Assembly: GCA_013824055.1 (NCBI GenBank)
Contig: PNNE01000208.1
Coordinates: 1 to 22,186 of the forward strand
DNA from: Rhodobacter sp.
GTDB lineage: Bacteria > Pseudomonadota > Alphaproteobacteria > Rhodobacterales > Rhodobacteraceae
Direction of reading: 5' to 3'
Length of the DNA stretch: 22,186 nucleotides
Shown: piece by piece, positions 14,425-22,186 of the stretch
How positions within the stretch are numbered: the first letter of the stretch is position 1
Layout of the letters: every line of letters begins with the position of its first letter
The notes under the pieces: model-generated
The model's database searches: none
What the model was told of the DNA's origin: nothing
What the model saw: only the letters and a program-made list of their open reading frames with translations
Made by a program: the position numbers and the translations under genes

Positions 14425-15581
14425 ATGACCAGACGCAAGGACCCCCAGCCTGAGGCCGAGCCGCCAGTCGAGCGACCAGCAGAACCCCCGGTCGGGCCCC
14501 CGGTCGCGATCGTCGCCGGCGAGCCCTTCGTGGTGACCGATCCCGTCGATCCGCCGCCCCCGCCCCCGCCCGTCGAGCCCCCGCACCTCGAGCCGTCGCC
14601 CCCGCCGCAGATGATCGTCCGCCGCGGCAGTGTGATGGCCCCCCTGATCGGCGGTGCCCTGGCAGCCATTGGCGGCTTTGCCCTGTCGCACTTCGATCTG
14701 CTGGGCTTGCGTCCCGCCGACCCGACGGCCGAACTGGCAGGCCTGGCCACCGGGCTTGCCGAGGTCCAGACCCGGATTTCCGGCCTGGAAAGCAGGGAAG
14801 GCGACCTTGCGGCCCTTCCGACCGGGTGACGCAACTGGAATCCGCCCCCCCGGCCCCGGCCCCCGACCTGTCGCGCCTGGACGCCTTGGACCAGCGGCTG
14901 GCGGCGATCGAGGAAATGCCGACAGACGGCGCCGTCTCGACCGCAGCCGTCAGCGCCAAGCTTGCAGAGCTGGAGCGGCGGTTGGCCGCCCTGCCGCAGG
15001 GCGCCTCGCCCGAACTGCAACAGCAGCTCGACGCTGCCCTTGCGCGCCTGGATGCGGCCGAGGCCGCCGCGACCGCGCGCGCGGAAGATGCTGCCGTTGC
15101 CATCGCCGCCGCCCAGCGGACGCAGGTCCTGGACGCACTGGCGGCACGGCTGTCGGCCGGTGAGGCCTTCGGAGCCGAATTGCAGGCCCTGGACGACCCG
15201 GCGGTCTCGCAAGTCCTTGCGCCTTTTGCCGAAACCGGCGTTCCGACCCTTGCCCAGCTTCAGGGCGCCTTCCCCGATGCCGCCCGCGAGGCCCTGCGGA
15301 TCGCGCGCGACTCCGGCGCGACTGACGGCTGGGGTGGTCGCCTGGTCGATTTCCTGGCCTCGCAGACCGGCGCGCGTCCGCTGACGCCGCTGGAGGGCGA
15401 CACGCCCGACGCCATCCTGTCACGCGCCGATTTCGCCCTGTCCGAGGGTCGCGTCGCCGAGGCCGTGGCCGAGCTTCAGCCGCTGGACCCCGCCGTCAAG
15501 GCTGCGCTTGACCCGTGGCTGGCGCAGGCGCAGGCGCATCTCTCCGCCACTGCGGCGCTGCAGTCCGCAAGGGGGCAATGA
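14425..15581 (+). pseudogene. Mic60/mitofilin-like inner membrane protein, split by a frameshift
   Basis: The protein begins with a charged, proline-rich cytoplasmic part (a run of seven prolines near residue 43-50), one membrane helix (APLIGGALAAIGGFALSHF), then a long coiled coil and a C-terminal mitofilin-like domain (APFAETGVPTLAQLQGAFPDAAREALRIA, ILSRADFALSEGRVAEAVAELQPL). The first frame stops at TGA 14827-14829 after GDLAALPTG. The rest is in another frame from 14826. Adding one base near 14816-14818 (CTT CNC GAC CGG GTG) joins them as LAAL-x-DRVTQLES, giving about 385 residues, normal for the family. Alternatively, a GTG overlapping the stop as GTGA could start a separate 251-residue soluble fragment. 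The position between hemD and hemY is typical for alphaproteobacterial Mic60 relatives, which help shape inner membranes. The end overlaps the hemY start as ATGA. Confidence 0.75.
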
Positions 15582-17029
15582 TGCTCTGGTCGCTGACAAA
15601 GGTCGTTCTTTTCGTCGTCCTCATCGCCGTGCTGGCCCTGGGGGCGGGGCTGCTGTCCGAAACCGGCCAGGCCCTGCAGATCATCGTCGCGGGGTGGGAG
15701 TTCACCATCGGCCCGGTGCAGGCCGTCGTGCTGAGCGTTGTCCTCTTCCTCGTCGTCTGGCTGACGCTGAAGACCCTCGGCCTGCTGGGCGCGACGTTTC
15801 GTTTCCTGAATGGCGACGAAACCGCGATTTCCCGCTATTTCGACCGCAATCGTGAACGCAAGGGCTACAAGGCTCTGTCCGAGGGCATGATGGCCCTGGC
15901 CTCGGGCGAGCCGCGCCTGGCCCTGACCCGCGCCCAGAATGCCGAGCGTTTGCTCGGAAAGCCCGAGCTGACCACCCTGCTGGTCGCCCAGGCCGCCGAG
16001 GCGTCGGGCGACCACAAGCGCGCGACCGAGGCGTACAAGACCCTGCTCAAGGACGACGCGACCCGGTTTGTCGGCGTGCGCGGCCTGCTGCAACAGAAGC
16101 TGGCCGAGGGCGACCGCGAAGTGGCGCTGAAGCTGGCCGAAAAGGCCTTCGAGCTGCGCCCCAAACATGCCGAAACGCAGGACATCCTGCTGAAACTGCA
16201 ATCCGATGCCGGCGACTGGTCCGGGGCGCGGGCCACCTTGGGCGCAAAGCTCAAGACCGGCGCCCTGCCCAAGGACGTCTACCGCCGCCGCGATGCCGTT
16301 CTGGCCTTGCAGCAGGCCCGCACGGTCTTTGACGACGCGGCCAGCATCGAGGCGCGCGAGGCCGCGATCGAGGCGAACCGTCTGTCGCCCGATCTGATCC
16401 CCGCCGCCGCAATGGCTGCGCGCGGCTACATCGCCAGGGGCGACCGCAAGAGCGCGACCCGCGTGCTGAAAAAGGCCTGGGACGTCCTGCCGCACCCCGA
16501 TCTGGCCAGCGCCTTCGCCGAGATCGAGCCGGACGAGACGCCGCAGGACCGTCTTAAGCGCTTCCGCACTCTGACCAACGCGCGCCCGGACGCCGACGAA
16601 TCGAAGATGCTGCTGGCCGAGCTTCTGCTGGCGACCGAAGATTTTCCCGGTGCCCGCCGTGCGCTGGACGATGTGGCCATGCGCGCGCCGACCCAGCGGT
16701 CACTGGCGATCATGGCGGCGATCGCGCGCGGCGAGGGGGCGGAAGATTCCATCGTCCGCGATCTGGTCACGCGCGCCATAGCGGCCCCGCGTGGCCCGCA
16801 ATGGGTCTGCGACAAGTGTCAGGCGATCCATGACGGCTGGCAGCCGGTCTGCGACAACTGCGGCAGCTTCGACACGCTGTCCTGGAAGACCCCGCCCGCG
16901 ACCAGCACCTCTGCTGCCCTGGCCGAACTTCTGCCGCTGATGGACGCCCGCCCCGAGCCGGAACCCGCCCCCGAACCTCCAGCAGAGGCGCAGCTTCCCC
17001 TGGACGAGATTGCCCGACGCGCAAATTAG
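15578..17029 (+). CDS. HemY-like tetratricopeptide membrane protein
   Basis: 483 residues. Two N-terminal membrane helices (VVLFVVLIAVLALGAGLL and VQAVVLSVVLFLVVWLTL) carry the HemY_N domain, with ISRYFDRNRERKGYKALSEGMMALASGEPRLALTRAQNAERLL after them, then TPR-like helical repeats. HemY proteins lie next to hemD and are linked with late tetrapyrrole steps, though the mechanism is unclear; this is not protoporphyrinogen oxidase HemY of Bacillus. Near the C-terminus two C-x2-C pairs (Cys411, Cys414, Cys425, Cys428; VCDKC..VCDNC) make a small zinc-ribbon or rubredoxin-like knuckle, as seen in the related LapB family. A proline/glutamate-rich tail follows. Start 15578 overlaps the previous stop in ATGA; a longer open frame upstream is not protein-like. 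Confidence 0.88.
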   Translation: MMLWSLTKVVLFVVLIAVLALGAGLLSETGQALQIIVAGWEFTIGPVQAVVLSVVLFLVVWLTLKTLGLLGATFRFLNGDETAISRYFDRNRERKGYKALSEGMMALASGEPRLALTRAQNAERLLGKPELTTLLVAQAAEASGDHKRATEAYKTLLKDDATRFVGVRGLLQQKLAEGDREVALKLAEKAFELRPKHAETQDILLKLQSDAGDWSGARATLGAKLKTGALPKDVYRRRDAVLALQQARTVFDDAASIEAREAAIEANRLSPDLIPAAAMAARGYIARGDRKSATRVLKKAWDVLPHPDLASAFAEIEPDETPQDRLKRFRTLTNARPDADESKMLLAELLLATEDFPGARRALDDVAMRAPTQRSLAIMAAIARGEGAEDSIVRDLVTRAIAAPRGPQWVCDKCQAIHDGWQPVCDNCGSFDTLSWKTPPATSTSAALAELLPLMDARPEPEPAPEPPAEAQLPLDEIARRAN

Positions 17030-17227
17030 GGCCAGGACGATCCGGAAGGCCTGGCGAAGCCACTGAAGCAGACTGCACAAGCGCATGCCCGGCGCTGAAA
17101 CTGCATCTCCGGCCGCGGGAATCCGGATCTGTACCACGGTCAAGCGTCGCGGCGTTCTTGCCCTTGCTGGTGTTTCGTTTTAAGCGCCAGCTGACCTGCG
17201 CCATGTCCTCATGAGGGAGCCTTCCCG

Positions 17228-18454
17228 ATGCTGAAGCCCAAGAAAGTCGTCCTTGCCTATTCGGGCGGCCTTGATACCTCGATCATCCTCAAGTGGTTGC
17301 AGACGGAATACGGCTGCGAGGTGGTGACTTTCACCGCCGACCTGGGCCAGGGCGAAGAACTGGAACCGGCGCGGCAGAAGGCCCTGCTGATGGGGATCAA
17401 GCCCGAGAACATCCATATCGTCGACGTGCGCGAGGAATTCGTGCGCGACTTCGTGTTCCCGATGTTCCGGGCGAATGCGCTGTATGAGGGGCTGTACCTG
17501 CTGGGCACGTCGATCGCCCGGCCGCTGATCAGCCAGCATCTGGTGCGGATCGCGCATGAGACCGGGGCCGATGCGGTGGCGCATGGCGCGACGGGCAAGG
17601 GCAACGACCAGGTGCGGTTCGAGCTTTCCGCCGCCGCTCTGGACCCCGCGATCAAGGTCATCGCGCCGTGGCGGCTGTGGGACCTGACCAGCCGGACGAA
17701 GCTGCTGGAATTTGCCGAGGCGAACCAGATCCCGATTGCCAAGGACAAGCGCGGCGAGGCTCCGTTCAGCGTGGATGCGAACCTGCTGCACACCTCCTCG
17801 GAGGGGAAGGTGCTGGAAAACCCGGCCGAGGAAGCGCCGGAGTTCGTCTATCAGCGTGTCGTTCCGGTCGAGAAGGCCCCCGATGTGGCCGAGCATGTCG
17901 AGATCGGCTTCGAGCGCGGCGATGCGGTGTCGATCAACGGCGAGGCCCTGTCGCCCGCCACGATCCTGGCGCGGCTGAACGAGATCGGCGGCAGGCATGG
18001 GGTGGGTCTGCTGGACCTGGTAGAGAACCGGTTCGTGGGCATGAAGTCGCGCGGCCTCTATGAAACCCCCGGCGGGACGATCCTGCTGGAAGCGCACCGG
18101 GGGATCGAGCAGATCACGCTGGACGCAGGCGCAGGGCACCTGAAGGACAGCATCATGCCGCGCTATGCCGAGCTGATCTACAACGGGTTCTGGTTCTCGC
18201 CCGAGCGGGAGGCGCTGCAGGCGCTGATCGACAAGACGCAGGAACACGTGACCGGGACAGTGCGGGTCAAGCTGTACAAGGGCAGCGCGCGGACGGTTGC
18301 GCGGTGGTCGGATCACTCGCTGTATTCGGAAAAGCACGTGACCTTCGAAGAGGACGCGGGGGCCTACGACCAGAAGGACGCCGAGGGTTTCATCCGGCTG
18401 AACGCGCTGCGGCTGCGGTTGATCGCCAGCCGGAACGCACGGGTGGCGAAGTAG
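17228..18454 (+). CDS. argG: Argininosuccinate synthase
   Basis: 408 residues, full length. It condenses citrulline and aspartate with ATP to argininosuccinate in arginine synthesis. The ATP pyrophosphatase P-loop AYSGGLDTSI is at residues 10-19; LGTSIARPLISQHLV, VAHGATGKGNDQVRFEL, APWRLWDLTSR and KRGEAPFSVDANLLHTSSEG follow as in type I ArgG enzymes. GGGAG eight to nine bases before ATG supports the start. The 198-base region upstream holds a weak hairpin just after the hemY stop (GCCAGG/CCTGGC, 17032-17056, no T-tract) and no promoter that I would defend. An intrinsic terminator follows the gene. Confidence 0.97.
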   Translation: MLKPKKVVLAYSGGLDTSIILKWLQTEYGCEVVTFTADLGQGEELEPARQKALLMGIKPENIHIVDVREEFVRDFVFPMFRANALYEGLYLLGTSIARPLISQHLVRIAHETGADAVAHGATGKGNDQVRFELSAAALDPAIKVIAPWRLWDLTSRTKLLEFAEANQIPIAKDKRGEAPFSVDANLLHTSSEGKVLENPAEEAPEFVYQRVVPVEKAPDVAEHVEIGFERGDAVSINGEALSPATILARLNEIGGRHGVGLLDLVENRFVGMKSRGLYETPGGTILLEAHRGIEQITLDAGAGHLKDSIMPRYAELIYNGFWFSPEREALQALIDKTQEHVTGTVRVKLYKGSARTVARWSDHSLYSEKHVTFEEDAGAYDQKDAEGFIRLNALRLRLIASRNARVAK

Positions 18455-18505
18455 GGCCGTCCAACGCGGACAGTTCGGTCCGCGCAAGAAATGCAATGGG
18501 TCACG

Positions 18506-18533
18506 GGGGGCGGTTGACGCCCCCTTTGCTTTT
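18506..18533 (+). terminator. Intrinsic terminator of argG
   Basis: Stem GGGGGCG / CGCCCCC with a five-base loop GTTGA (18506-18524), followed at once by TTTGCTTTT. It lies about 50 bases after the argG stop and reads in the argG direction. Confidence 0.85.
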
Positions 18534-18630
18534 GGCGGCACCCTTGACGGTATCGCATCCCTGGCAACAGCGGTCCTGATCCTGGCACTGGTCGCCCGTC
18601 AGCTTGCCGCCGTCCTGTCGCGGGCCGGCC

Positions 18631-18660
18631 GGTCAGTGGTCGGTGGGTCAGTGGTCGGTC
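18631..18660. repeat. 15-bp tandem duplication spanning the hydrolase stop codon
   Basis: GGTCAGTGGTCGGTG (18631-18645) is followed directly by GGTCAGTGGTCGGTC (18646-18660), 14 of 15 identical. The unit holds the last codons and TGA of the minus-strand hydrolase gene, so the message carries ACC GAC CAC TGA twice in frame, giving a second in-frame stop. Confidence 0.8.
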
Positions 18661-20567
18661 GGCAGAGCTTGCCGAGGCAGCGCGGCGGGCTGGCCGTTCC
18701 AGGTGCCGGTCAGGCTGTAGGCCTCGTCCTTGGTGCGGTGGAGGTAGACCAGATCGCCGGTCTGCGCTCCGCCGATCCTGAGGCGCATCGTGATCCCGTC
18801 GTCGGGGCCGCCCAACGACACCTCGGCGGCGGTGCCGCTGAAGCCAAGGTCGGGCCAGAAGCGGCAGTCGGTAAAGGTGAAGTCCGCCCCGCGGTCGCCA
18901 GGTTCGGCCAGGATCGTGCCGCCCAAGGGGCAGCCAAAGGCGGTGGGGTGATCGCCCGGCCAGGTGACGAGGGGGATGTAGTGCATCAGCTCGGTCTCGA
19001 TGGCGCGGGCAGTGGCGAAGGCATCGGCGCGGGAGGGGTCTGTCAGGGTCAGGGGCGTGTAGTCGGCGATCGGGTCCTGTTCGCAAAGCTGCTCACGCGC
19101 GGGCGGCAAGGTGCCGTCGAACAGAAGCGCCTGGACGATGGTGTCTGGACAGGCAAGGCCGCGGCCCCAGATCACGTGCGGGCCGCCCTGCATGAAGACG
19201 CCGTAAGCGTTCTGCGCGTCGTCAAGCACCGAATAGGCCATCGAGATCGGCGTGATCGGGTCATTGCTGCCGTTCAGGATCAGGGTCGGCCAGTCGCCCC
19301 CGGCATAGGCTTGCGGACGGCTCGCAGGTCCCTGGTGCGGCCAGTAGGCGCAGGCCAGACGCTCGATGTAGTAGGACCGCAACAGGCGCGGGGCCTGGGG
19401 CGCAAGGGCGCGGGCCTGATCCAGGATGCGTCGCGCGCGGTCGTCCGGGCTGCCGGGGCCGCTGTCATAGTCGGTGCAGGTGATGGCGTAGTAGGCCGCG
19501 CCGAACCAGGCGGGGTCCTCCATCCCGATCTCGGTCTCGGGGTCGATGAAGAGGTTGGAGTAGCCAAGCTGAAGCAGCGGCACGAGGTTGCCCCGGCCGC
19601 CGGCGGCAAGGGCGCGCAGGAACTCGGCCCGGCCCTCGGGCGCGTAAAGTGCGTAGAAGGCGCTGGATTCCAGGTGGCTGGCGGTCAGCCTGCGGTCGAC
19701 GCGGGTGCCGTCGGCCAGGGTGTAGGCCAGGGTGACGGGACCCGAGGCAAGGCGGGCGGCAAGATCGTCGTAGACCTGGGCCGGATCGGCGGGGAAGTCT
19801 GCCTTGCAGGCGGCGATGCCGGCGCAGAGGGCGAAGGTGTCGGCCAGAAGCCGTTCGGCGGCCAGGGTGTAGCGGCGATAGAAAGCCTCGGCTGACAGGG
19901 TAAGGTCGACGACTCCGTCCAGGATCACGCCCTTGACGGCCTGGGGGACCTGGGTGGCATAGGCCTGCACCAGCTGGGTGCCGTAGCTTTCGCCGTAAAG
20001 CCAGACCTGCGGCGCGCCGATGGCCTGGCGGAACGCCTCGACATCGCGGATCGCCTGATCGGTGTTCACGACGGGCAGCAGGTGGTCGGCCCCGATCTCG
20101 GCAGTGCAGTCGGCGACGTAGGTGCGGGCGGAGGCAAGGATGGCCTCGGTATCCGCCAGCGGCGCGGCGGAACTGTCGAAGCGGGCCTGCGCCACCGGGC
20201 AGGACAGGCCGTGGACCGCGCCGACGCCGCGCTGGTCGACGAAGACGATGTCCAGGTTCTCGGTCAGCGCGGGGTCGAAGGCGGAAAGGTAGGTGTCGGC
20301 CGAGGCGAGTCCCGAGCCTCCGGGACCGCCGACGAAGTAGAACAGGATGCCCAGGCTTTCGTTGGTGGCGAAGGACAGCGCAAAGGTGATGTCCAGCGTC
20401 TGCGCGGGGTCGTTGGCGCGGTGGTCCAGCGGCACGGTCAGCGTGGTGCAGGTCAGGCCGCCAAGCTCGCACGGGAAGAGGTCAAGGCCGGAGGCGGCAT
20501 CGGAGAGGGACGTCTCGGCCAGCGCGGGGGCGGCGAGAAGGCCAAGGACGACAAGGGCGTGGCGCAT
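18648..20567 (-). CDS. Exported alpha/beta hydrolase with TAP-like C-terminal domain
   Basis: 639 residues with a signal peptide (MRHALVVLGLLAAPALA, cleavage before Glu18). The alpha/beta hydrolase core shows the oxyanion segment FVGGPGGSG (79-86), VFVDQRGVG (108-116), nucleophile Ser194 in GESYG, acid Asp436 in LNGSNDPITP and His464 in GGPHVIWG, the arrangement of prolyl/tripeptidyl aminopeptidases (peptidase family S33, TAP-like). Several cysteines fit disulfides in the periplasm. About 170 residues follow the catalytic His, an extra beta-rich tail that I do not recognise (FGCPLGGTILAEPGDRG..TMRLRIGGAQTGDLVYLHR). Substrate is unknown; a peptidase is the family expectation. The longer upstream frame is antisense to msrA. 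The start has only a weak GAAAG ribosome site. The 198-base upstream gap is shared with divergent msrA and holds only a small hairpin TTCACC-TTCC-GGTGAA (20683-20698). Confidence 0.85.
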   Translation of the reverse strand: MRHALVVLGLLAAPALAETSLSDAASGLDLFPCELGGLTCTTLTVPLDHRANDPAQTLDITFALSFATNESLGILFYFVGGPGGSGLASADTYLSAFDPALTENLDIVFVDQRGVGAVHGLSCPVAQARFDSSAAPLADTEAILASARTYVADCTAEIGADHLLPVVNTDQAIRDVEAFRQAIGAPQVWLYGESYGTQLVQAYATQVPQAVKGVILDGVVDLTLSAEAFYRRYTLAAERLLADTFALCAGIAACKADFPADPAQVYDDLAARLASGPVTLAYTLADGTRVDRRLTASHLESSAFYALYAPEGRAEFLRALAAGGRGNLVPLLQLGYSNLFIDPETEIGMEDPAWFGAAYYAITCTDYDSGPGSPDDRARRILDQARALAPQAPRLLRSYYIERLACAYWPHQGPASRPQAYAGGDWPTLILNGSNDPITPISMAYSVLDDAQNAYGVFMQGGPHVIWGRGLACPDTIVQALLFDGTLPPAREQLCEQDPIADYTPLTLTDPSRADAFATARAIETELMHYIPLVTWPGDHPTAFGCPLGGTILAEPGDRGADFTFTDCRFWPDLGFSGTAAEVSLGGPDDGITMRLRIGGAQTGDLVYLHRTKDEAYSLTGTWNGQPAALPRQALPTDH

Positions 20568-20765
20568 GCGGGACTTTCGGTCGGTTCGGGTCGGCGGGTG
20601 CGGCCCGCATGTCGGTCGCAGGCTATTGCGGGACGCGGGGCAGGCCAAGGGGTTTCGGCGCGGCGGGCCGGCCGGGTGGCGCTTCACCTTCCGGTGAACC
20701 ACGGATCGGTGATTGGCGTTGCCGGGCGGCGCGCGAAAGGCTGCGCCCCAACGATGGAGGTGCGG

Positions 20766-21368
20766 ATGCTGCGGATGGCCTTGGTGGTGCTGCTGGGACT
20801 GGCAGGGGTGGCGCGGGCCGAGACGGCCATCGTCGCGGGCGGCTGCTTCTGGTGCGTGGAGTCGGATTTCGAGGGGGTCGAGGGGGTCAGCGATGTCGTG
20901 TCGGGCTATACCGGGGGTGACTTGCAGAACCCGACGTACCGCAATCACGACGGGCATTTCGAGGCGGTGCGGATCACCTTCGATCCGGCGGTGATCTCGT
21001 ATGGCGACGTGATCGCCAGGTTCCTGCGGTCGGTCGACGTGCTGGATGCGGGCGGGCAGTTCTGCGACCGGGGCGAGTCCTACCGGACGGCGATCTTCGT
21101 GCAGGATGCGGCGCAGCGGACGGCCGCGCAGGCGGCGGTGGCCGAGGCCGAGGCGGTGCTGGGCGCGACGATCGTGACTCCGGTGCTGGACGCTGGGACG
21201 TTCTGGATCGCCGAGGCCTATCACCAGGACTACTACAGGTCGTCCGAGATCGTGCTGACCCGCGCCGGCCCGAAGCAGAAGGCCAACGCCTACAAGTTCT
21301 ACCGCGAGGCCTGCGGACGGGATGCGCGGGTGCGCGAGCTCTGGGGGGCGCAGGCCTTTCCGGGTTAA
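20766..21368 (+). CDS. msrA: Peptide-methionine (S)-S-oxide reductase, exported
   Basis: 200 residues. The signal peptide MLRMALVVLLGLAGVARA is followed directly by the MsrA domain, with catalytic Cys27 in GGCFWC and the neighbouring Glu in WCVESDFEGVEGV. Other MsrA motifs: SGYTGGDLQNPTYRNHDGHFEAVRITFDP, GGQFCDRGESYRTAIF, AEAYHQDYY. A C-terminal cysteine in REACGR probably resolves the sulfenic intermediate. It repairs methionine sulfoxide in proteins, here in the periplasm by the signal peptide. Start 20766 is chosen because GGAGG lies five bases upstream; the frame is open for 680 bases before, but that is antisense to the hydrolase gene. No MsrB domain is fused. Its TAA shares the tetramer TTAA with the stop of the convergent SDR gene. 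Confidence 0.92.
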   Translation: MLRMALVVLLGLAGVARAETAIVAGGCFWCVESDFEGVEGVSDVVSGYTGGDLQNPTYRNHDGHFEAVRITFDPAVISYGDVIARFLRSVDVLDAGGQFCDRGESYRTAIFVQDAAQRTAAQAAVAEAEAVLGATIVTPVLDAGTFWIAEAYHQDYYRSSEIVLTRAGPKQKANAYKFYREACGRDARVRELWGAQAFPG

Positions 21369-22108
21369 GCGAGCGGCGGCAGGCCCGCAGCGGCGCGCAG
21401 GTCGGGCGAGCGGACGTCAAGCTCCTGTCCCGCAAGGCTGGCGGCGGCGGGGGTGCAGAGCCAGGCGATGGCCTGTGCGGGCTCGGCCGGCGGCGCAAGG
21501 CTTTCGCGGGGCAGCTTCGAGACCGGGTTGATCCCGCTGGCGCGGATGGCGACCTGCATGTCGGTGTCGACAACACCCGGCGCAAAGCCGAAGATGCGGA
21601 TGCCGTGGTCGGCATATTCCATGTGGACCGACCGGGTCAGCATGGCGAGGCCGGCCTTCCCGGCGCAATAGGCCGACCAGCCCTCTTGTGGCCGATGCGC
21701 CGCACCGGAGGAGATGTTGACGATGGTGCCGCCGCCCCTGGCAACCATTCGTGCAAGCGCGCGTTGAGTGGCGTGGAAGACCGAGGTGAGGTTGACGTCG
21801 ATGCTGTGCGCCCAATCCTCGGCCGAAATGTCCAGGATGCGGCCGATGGGGGCGATGACGGCGGCGTTGTTCACCAGGATGTCGAAGCCCTGGTCCAGGA
21901 GGGTCGCCATCGCAATGCGGTCGGTCATGTTCGCCAGGTGGCCGGTGGCGCGCGTCGTCCCAAGCTCGCGCTGGGCGGCGGCGATGCGGGCGGCGCTGCG
22001 GGCGGTGAAATGGACGTCGGCCCCGGCTTCCGCCAGGGCGCGGACGGTGGCAAGGCCGATGCCACGGTTGCCGCCGGTGACGAGGGCGGTCTTGCCGGAA
22101 AGGGTCAT
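21365..22108 (-). CDS. Short-chain dehydrogenase/reductase (SDR) family oxidoreductase
   Basis: 247 residues, classical SDR. The nucleotide-binding motif TGGNRGIG is at residues 11-18, NNAA at about 85-88, and the catalytic Ser-Tyr-Lys in NISSGAAH..YCAGK. The strand end after the glycine motif reads FTARSAAR, an Arg-rich pattern that suggests NADP(H). Its cytoplasmic substrate cannot be read from the sequence. CAGGAGA five bases before ATG supports the start. It converges on msrA and ends in the shared TTAA. Downstream of 22108 to the window end only 78 bases remain, with no gene visible. Confidence 0.9.
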   Translation of the reverse strand: MTLSGKTALVTGGNRGIGLATVRALAEAGADVHFTARSAARIAAAQRELGTTRATGHLANMTDRIAMATLLDQGFDILVNNAAVIAPIGRILDISAEDWAHSIDVNLTSVFHATQRALARMVARGGGTIVNISSGAAHRPQEGWSAYCAGKAGLAMLTRSVHMEYADHGIRIFGFAPGVVDTDMQVAIRASGINPVSKLPRESLAPPAEPAQAIAWLCTPAAASLAGQELDVRSPDLRAAAGLPPLA

Positions 22109-22186
22109 GCGGGTCTCCTGTCTTGCCGGGGTGCAGTGTGCGGCGACGGCGCGCCGCTGTCCACGGGGGATGGGTTGACGCTGCCC

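Noticed and set aside
14093..15212. Minus-strand open frames opposite hemD and the Mic60-like gene
   Set aside because: Arg/Ala/Gly-rich shadow translation with no recognisable motif or start signal.
17032..17056. Hairpin GCCAGG...CCTGGC after the hemY stop as a terminator
   Set aside because: Only a six-base stem with a 13-base loop and no T-tract.
18636..19895. Long plus-strand open frame opposite the hydrolase gene, with a membrane-helix-like reading just upstream (IASLATAVLILALVARQLAAVL, from about 18540)
   Set aside because: It is the antisense shadow of a well-supported hydrolase. The hydrophobic stretch upstream has no start codon with a ribosome site and begins inside the argG terminator.
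20683..20698. Hairpin TTCACC-TTCC-GGTGAA in the hydrolase/msrA gap as an operator
   Set aside because: Perfect but short, single copy, and not placed near a recognisable promoter.
20568..21224. Upstream extension of the hydrolase frame to 858 residues
   Set aside because: The extra part is antisense to msrA, and the signal peptide at 20567 marks the true N-terminus.
1..22186. tRNA or rRNA genes, CRISPR arrays, insertion sequences, phage genes, toxin-antitoxin pairs
   Set aside because: No tRNA-like cloverleaf, spaced repeat array, transposase motif or terminal inverted repeat was seen; the window is ordinary chromosomal gene content.

Overview
The window is high-GC chromosomal DNA of an alphaproteobacterium, most likely a Rhodobacteraceae relative (Paracoccus/Rhodobacter-like). 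This rests on codon usage (GCC/GGC/CTG-rich, with ATA/CTA/GTA rare), on the hemD - Mic60-like - hemY block next to tsaD-gpsA, and on the general protein signatures. Genus cannot be decided by eye. I see no tRNA, rRNA, CRISPR array, transposase or phage gene, and no gene-free stretch longer than about 200 bases.

Left part (1-3291, minus strand): a trans-4-hydroxy-L-proline catabolic operon. It reads, in transcription order, a GntR/FCD regulator (frameshifted), a DapA-family deaminase (HypD-like), a FAD-dependent D-hydroxyproline dehydrogenase (HypO/DadA-like) and a hydroxyproline 2-epimerase (cut by the window edge). Two identical 10-bp palindromes TTGTCGACAA lie at the expected control points: inside the spacer of a good sigma-70-like promoter ahead of hypD, and just upstream of the regulator itself.

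3333-10878: a carbohydrate uptake and hydrolysis locus. A LacI-family regulator (plus strand) is divergent from a minus-strand operon of GH78 alpha-L-rhamnosidase (no signal peptide, so cytoplasmic), CUT1 solute-binding protein, two permeases and a MalK/UgpC-type ATPase. The apparent job is import of an intact rhamnoside, cleavage inside the cell, and control by the LacI protein. A strong 10-bp hairpin follows the binding-protein gene. This operon runs head-to-tail towards the hydroxyproline operon with only 41 bases between ATPase and GntR gene, which suggests shared use on plant glycoprotein or cell-wall material.

10875-17029: housekeeping. tsaD-gpsA-yciI-like-EVE form a tightly overlapped minus-strand operon. 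Divergent from tsaD run hemD, a frameshifted Mic60/mitofilin-like membrane protein gene, and hemY.

17228-22108: argG with a clear intrinsic terminator, then an exported TAP-like alpha/beta hydrolase (minus), an exported MsrA (plus) and an SDR oxidoreductase (minus).

Points most worth a second look: (i) two 23-bp dyads of nearly the same sequence (TGTATCTAC-N5-GKAGATACR) inside unrelated coding genes, built from rare codons, within a wider excess of the word GTAKATAC; (ii) the twin GntR operators with a broken regulator; (iii) two independent single-site frameshifts (GntR, Mic60); (iv) convergent gene pairs sharing palindromic stop tetramers CTAG and TTAA.
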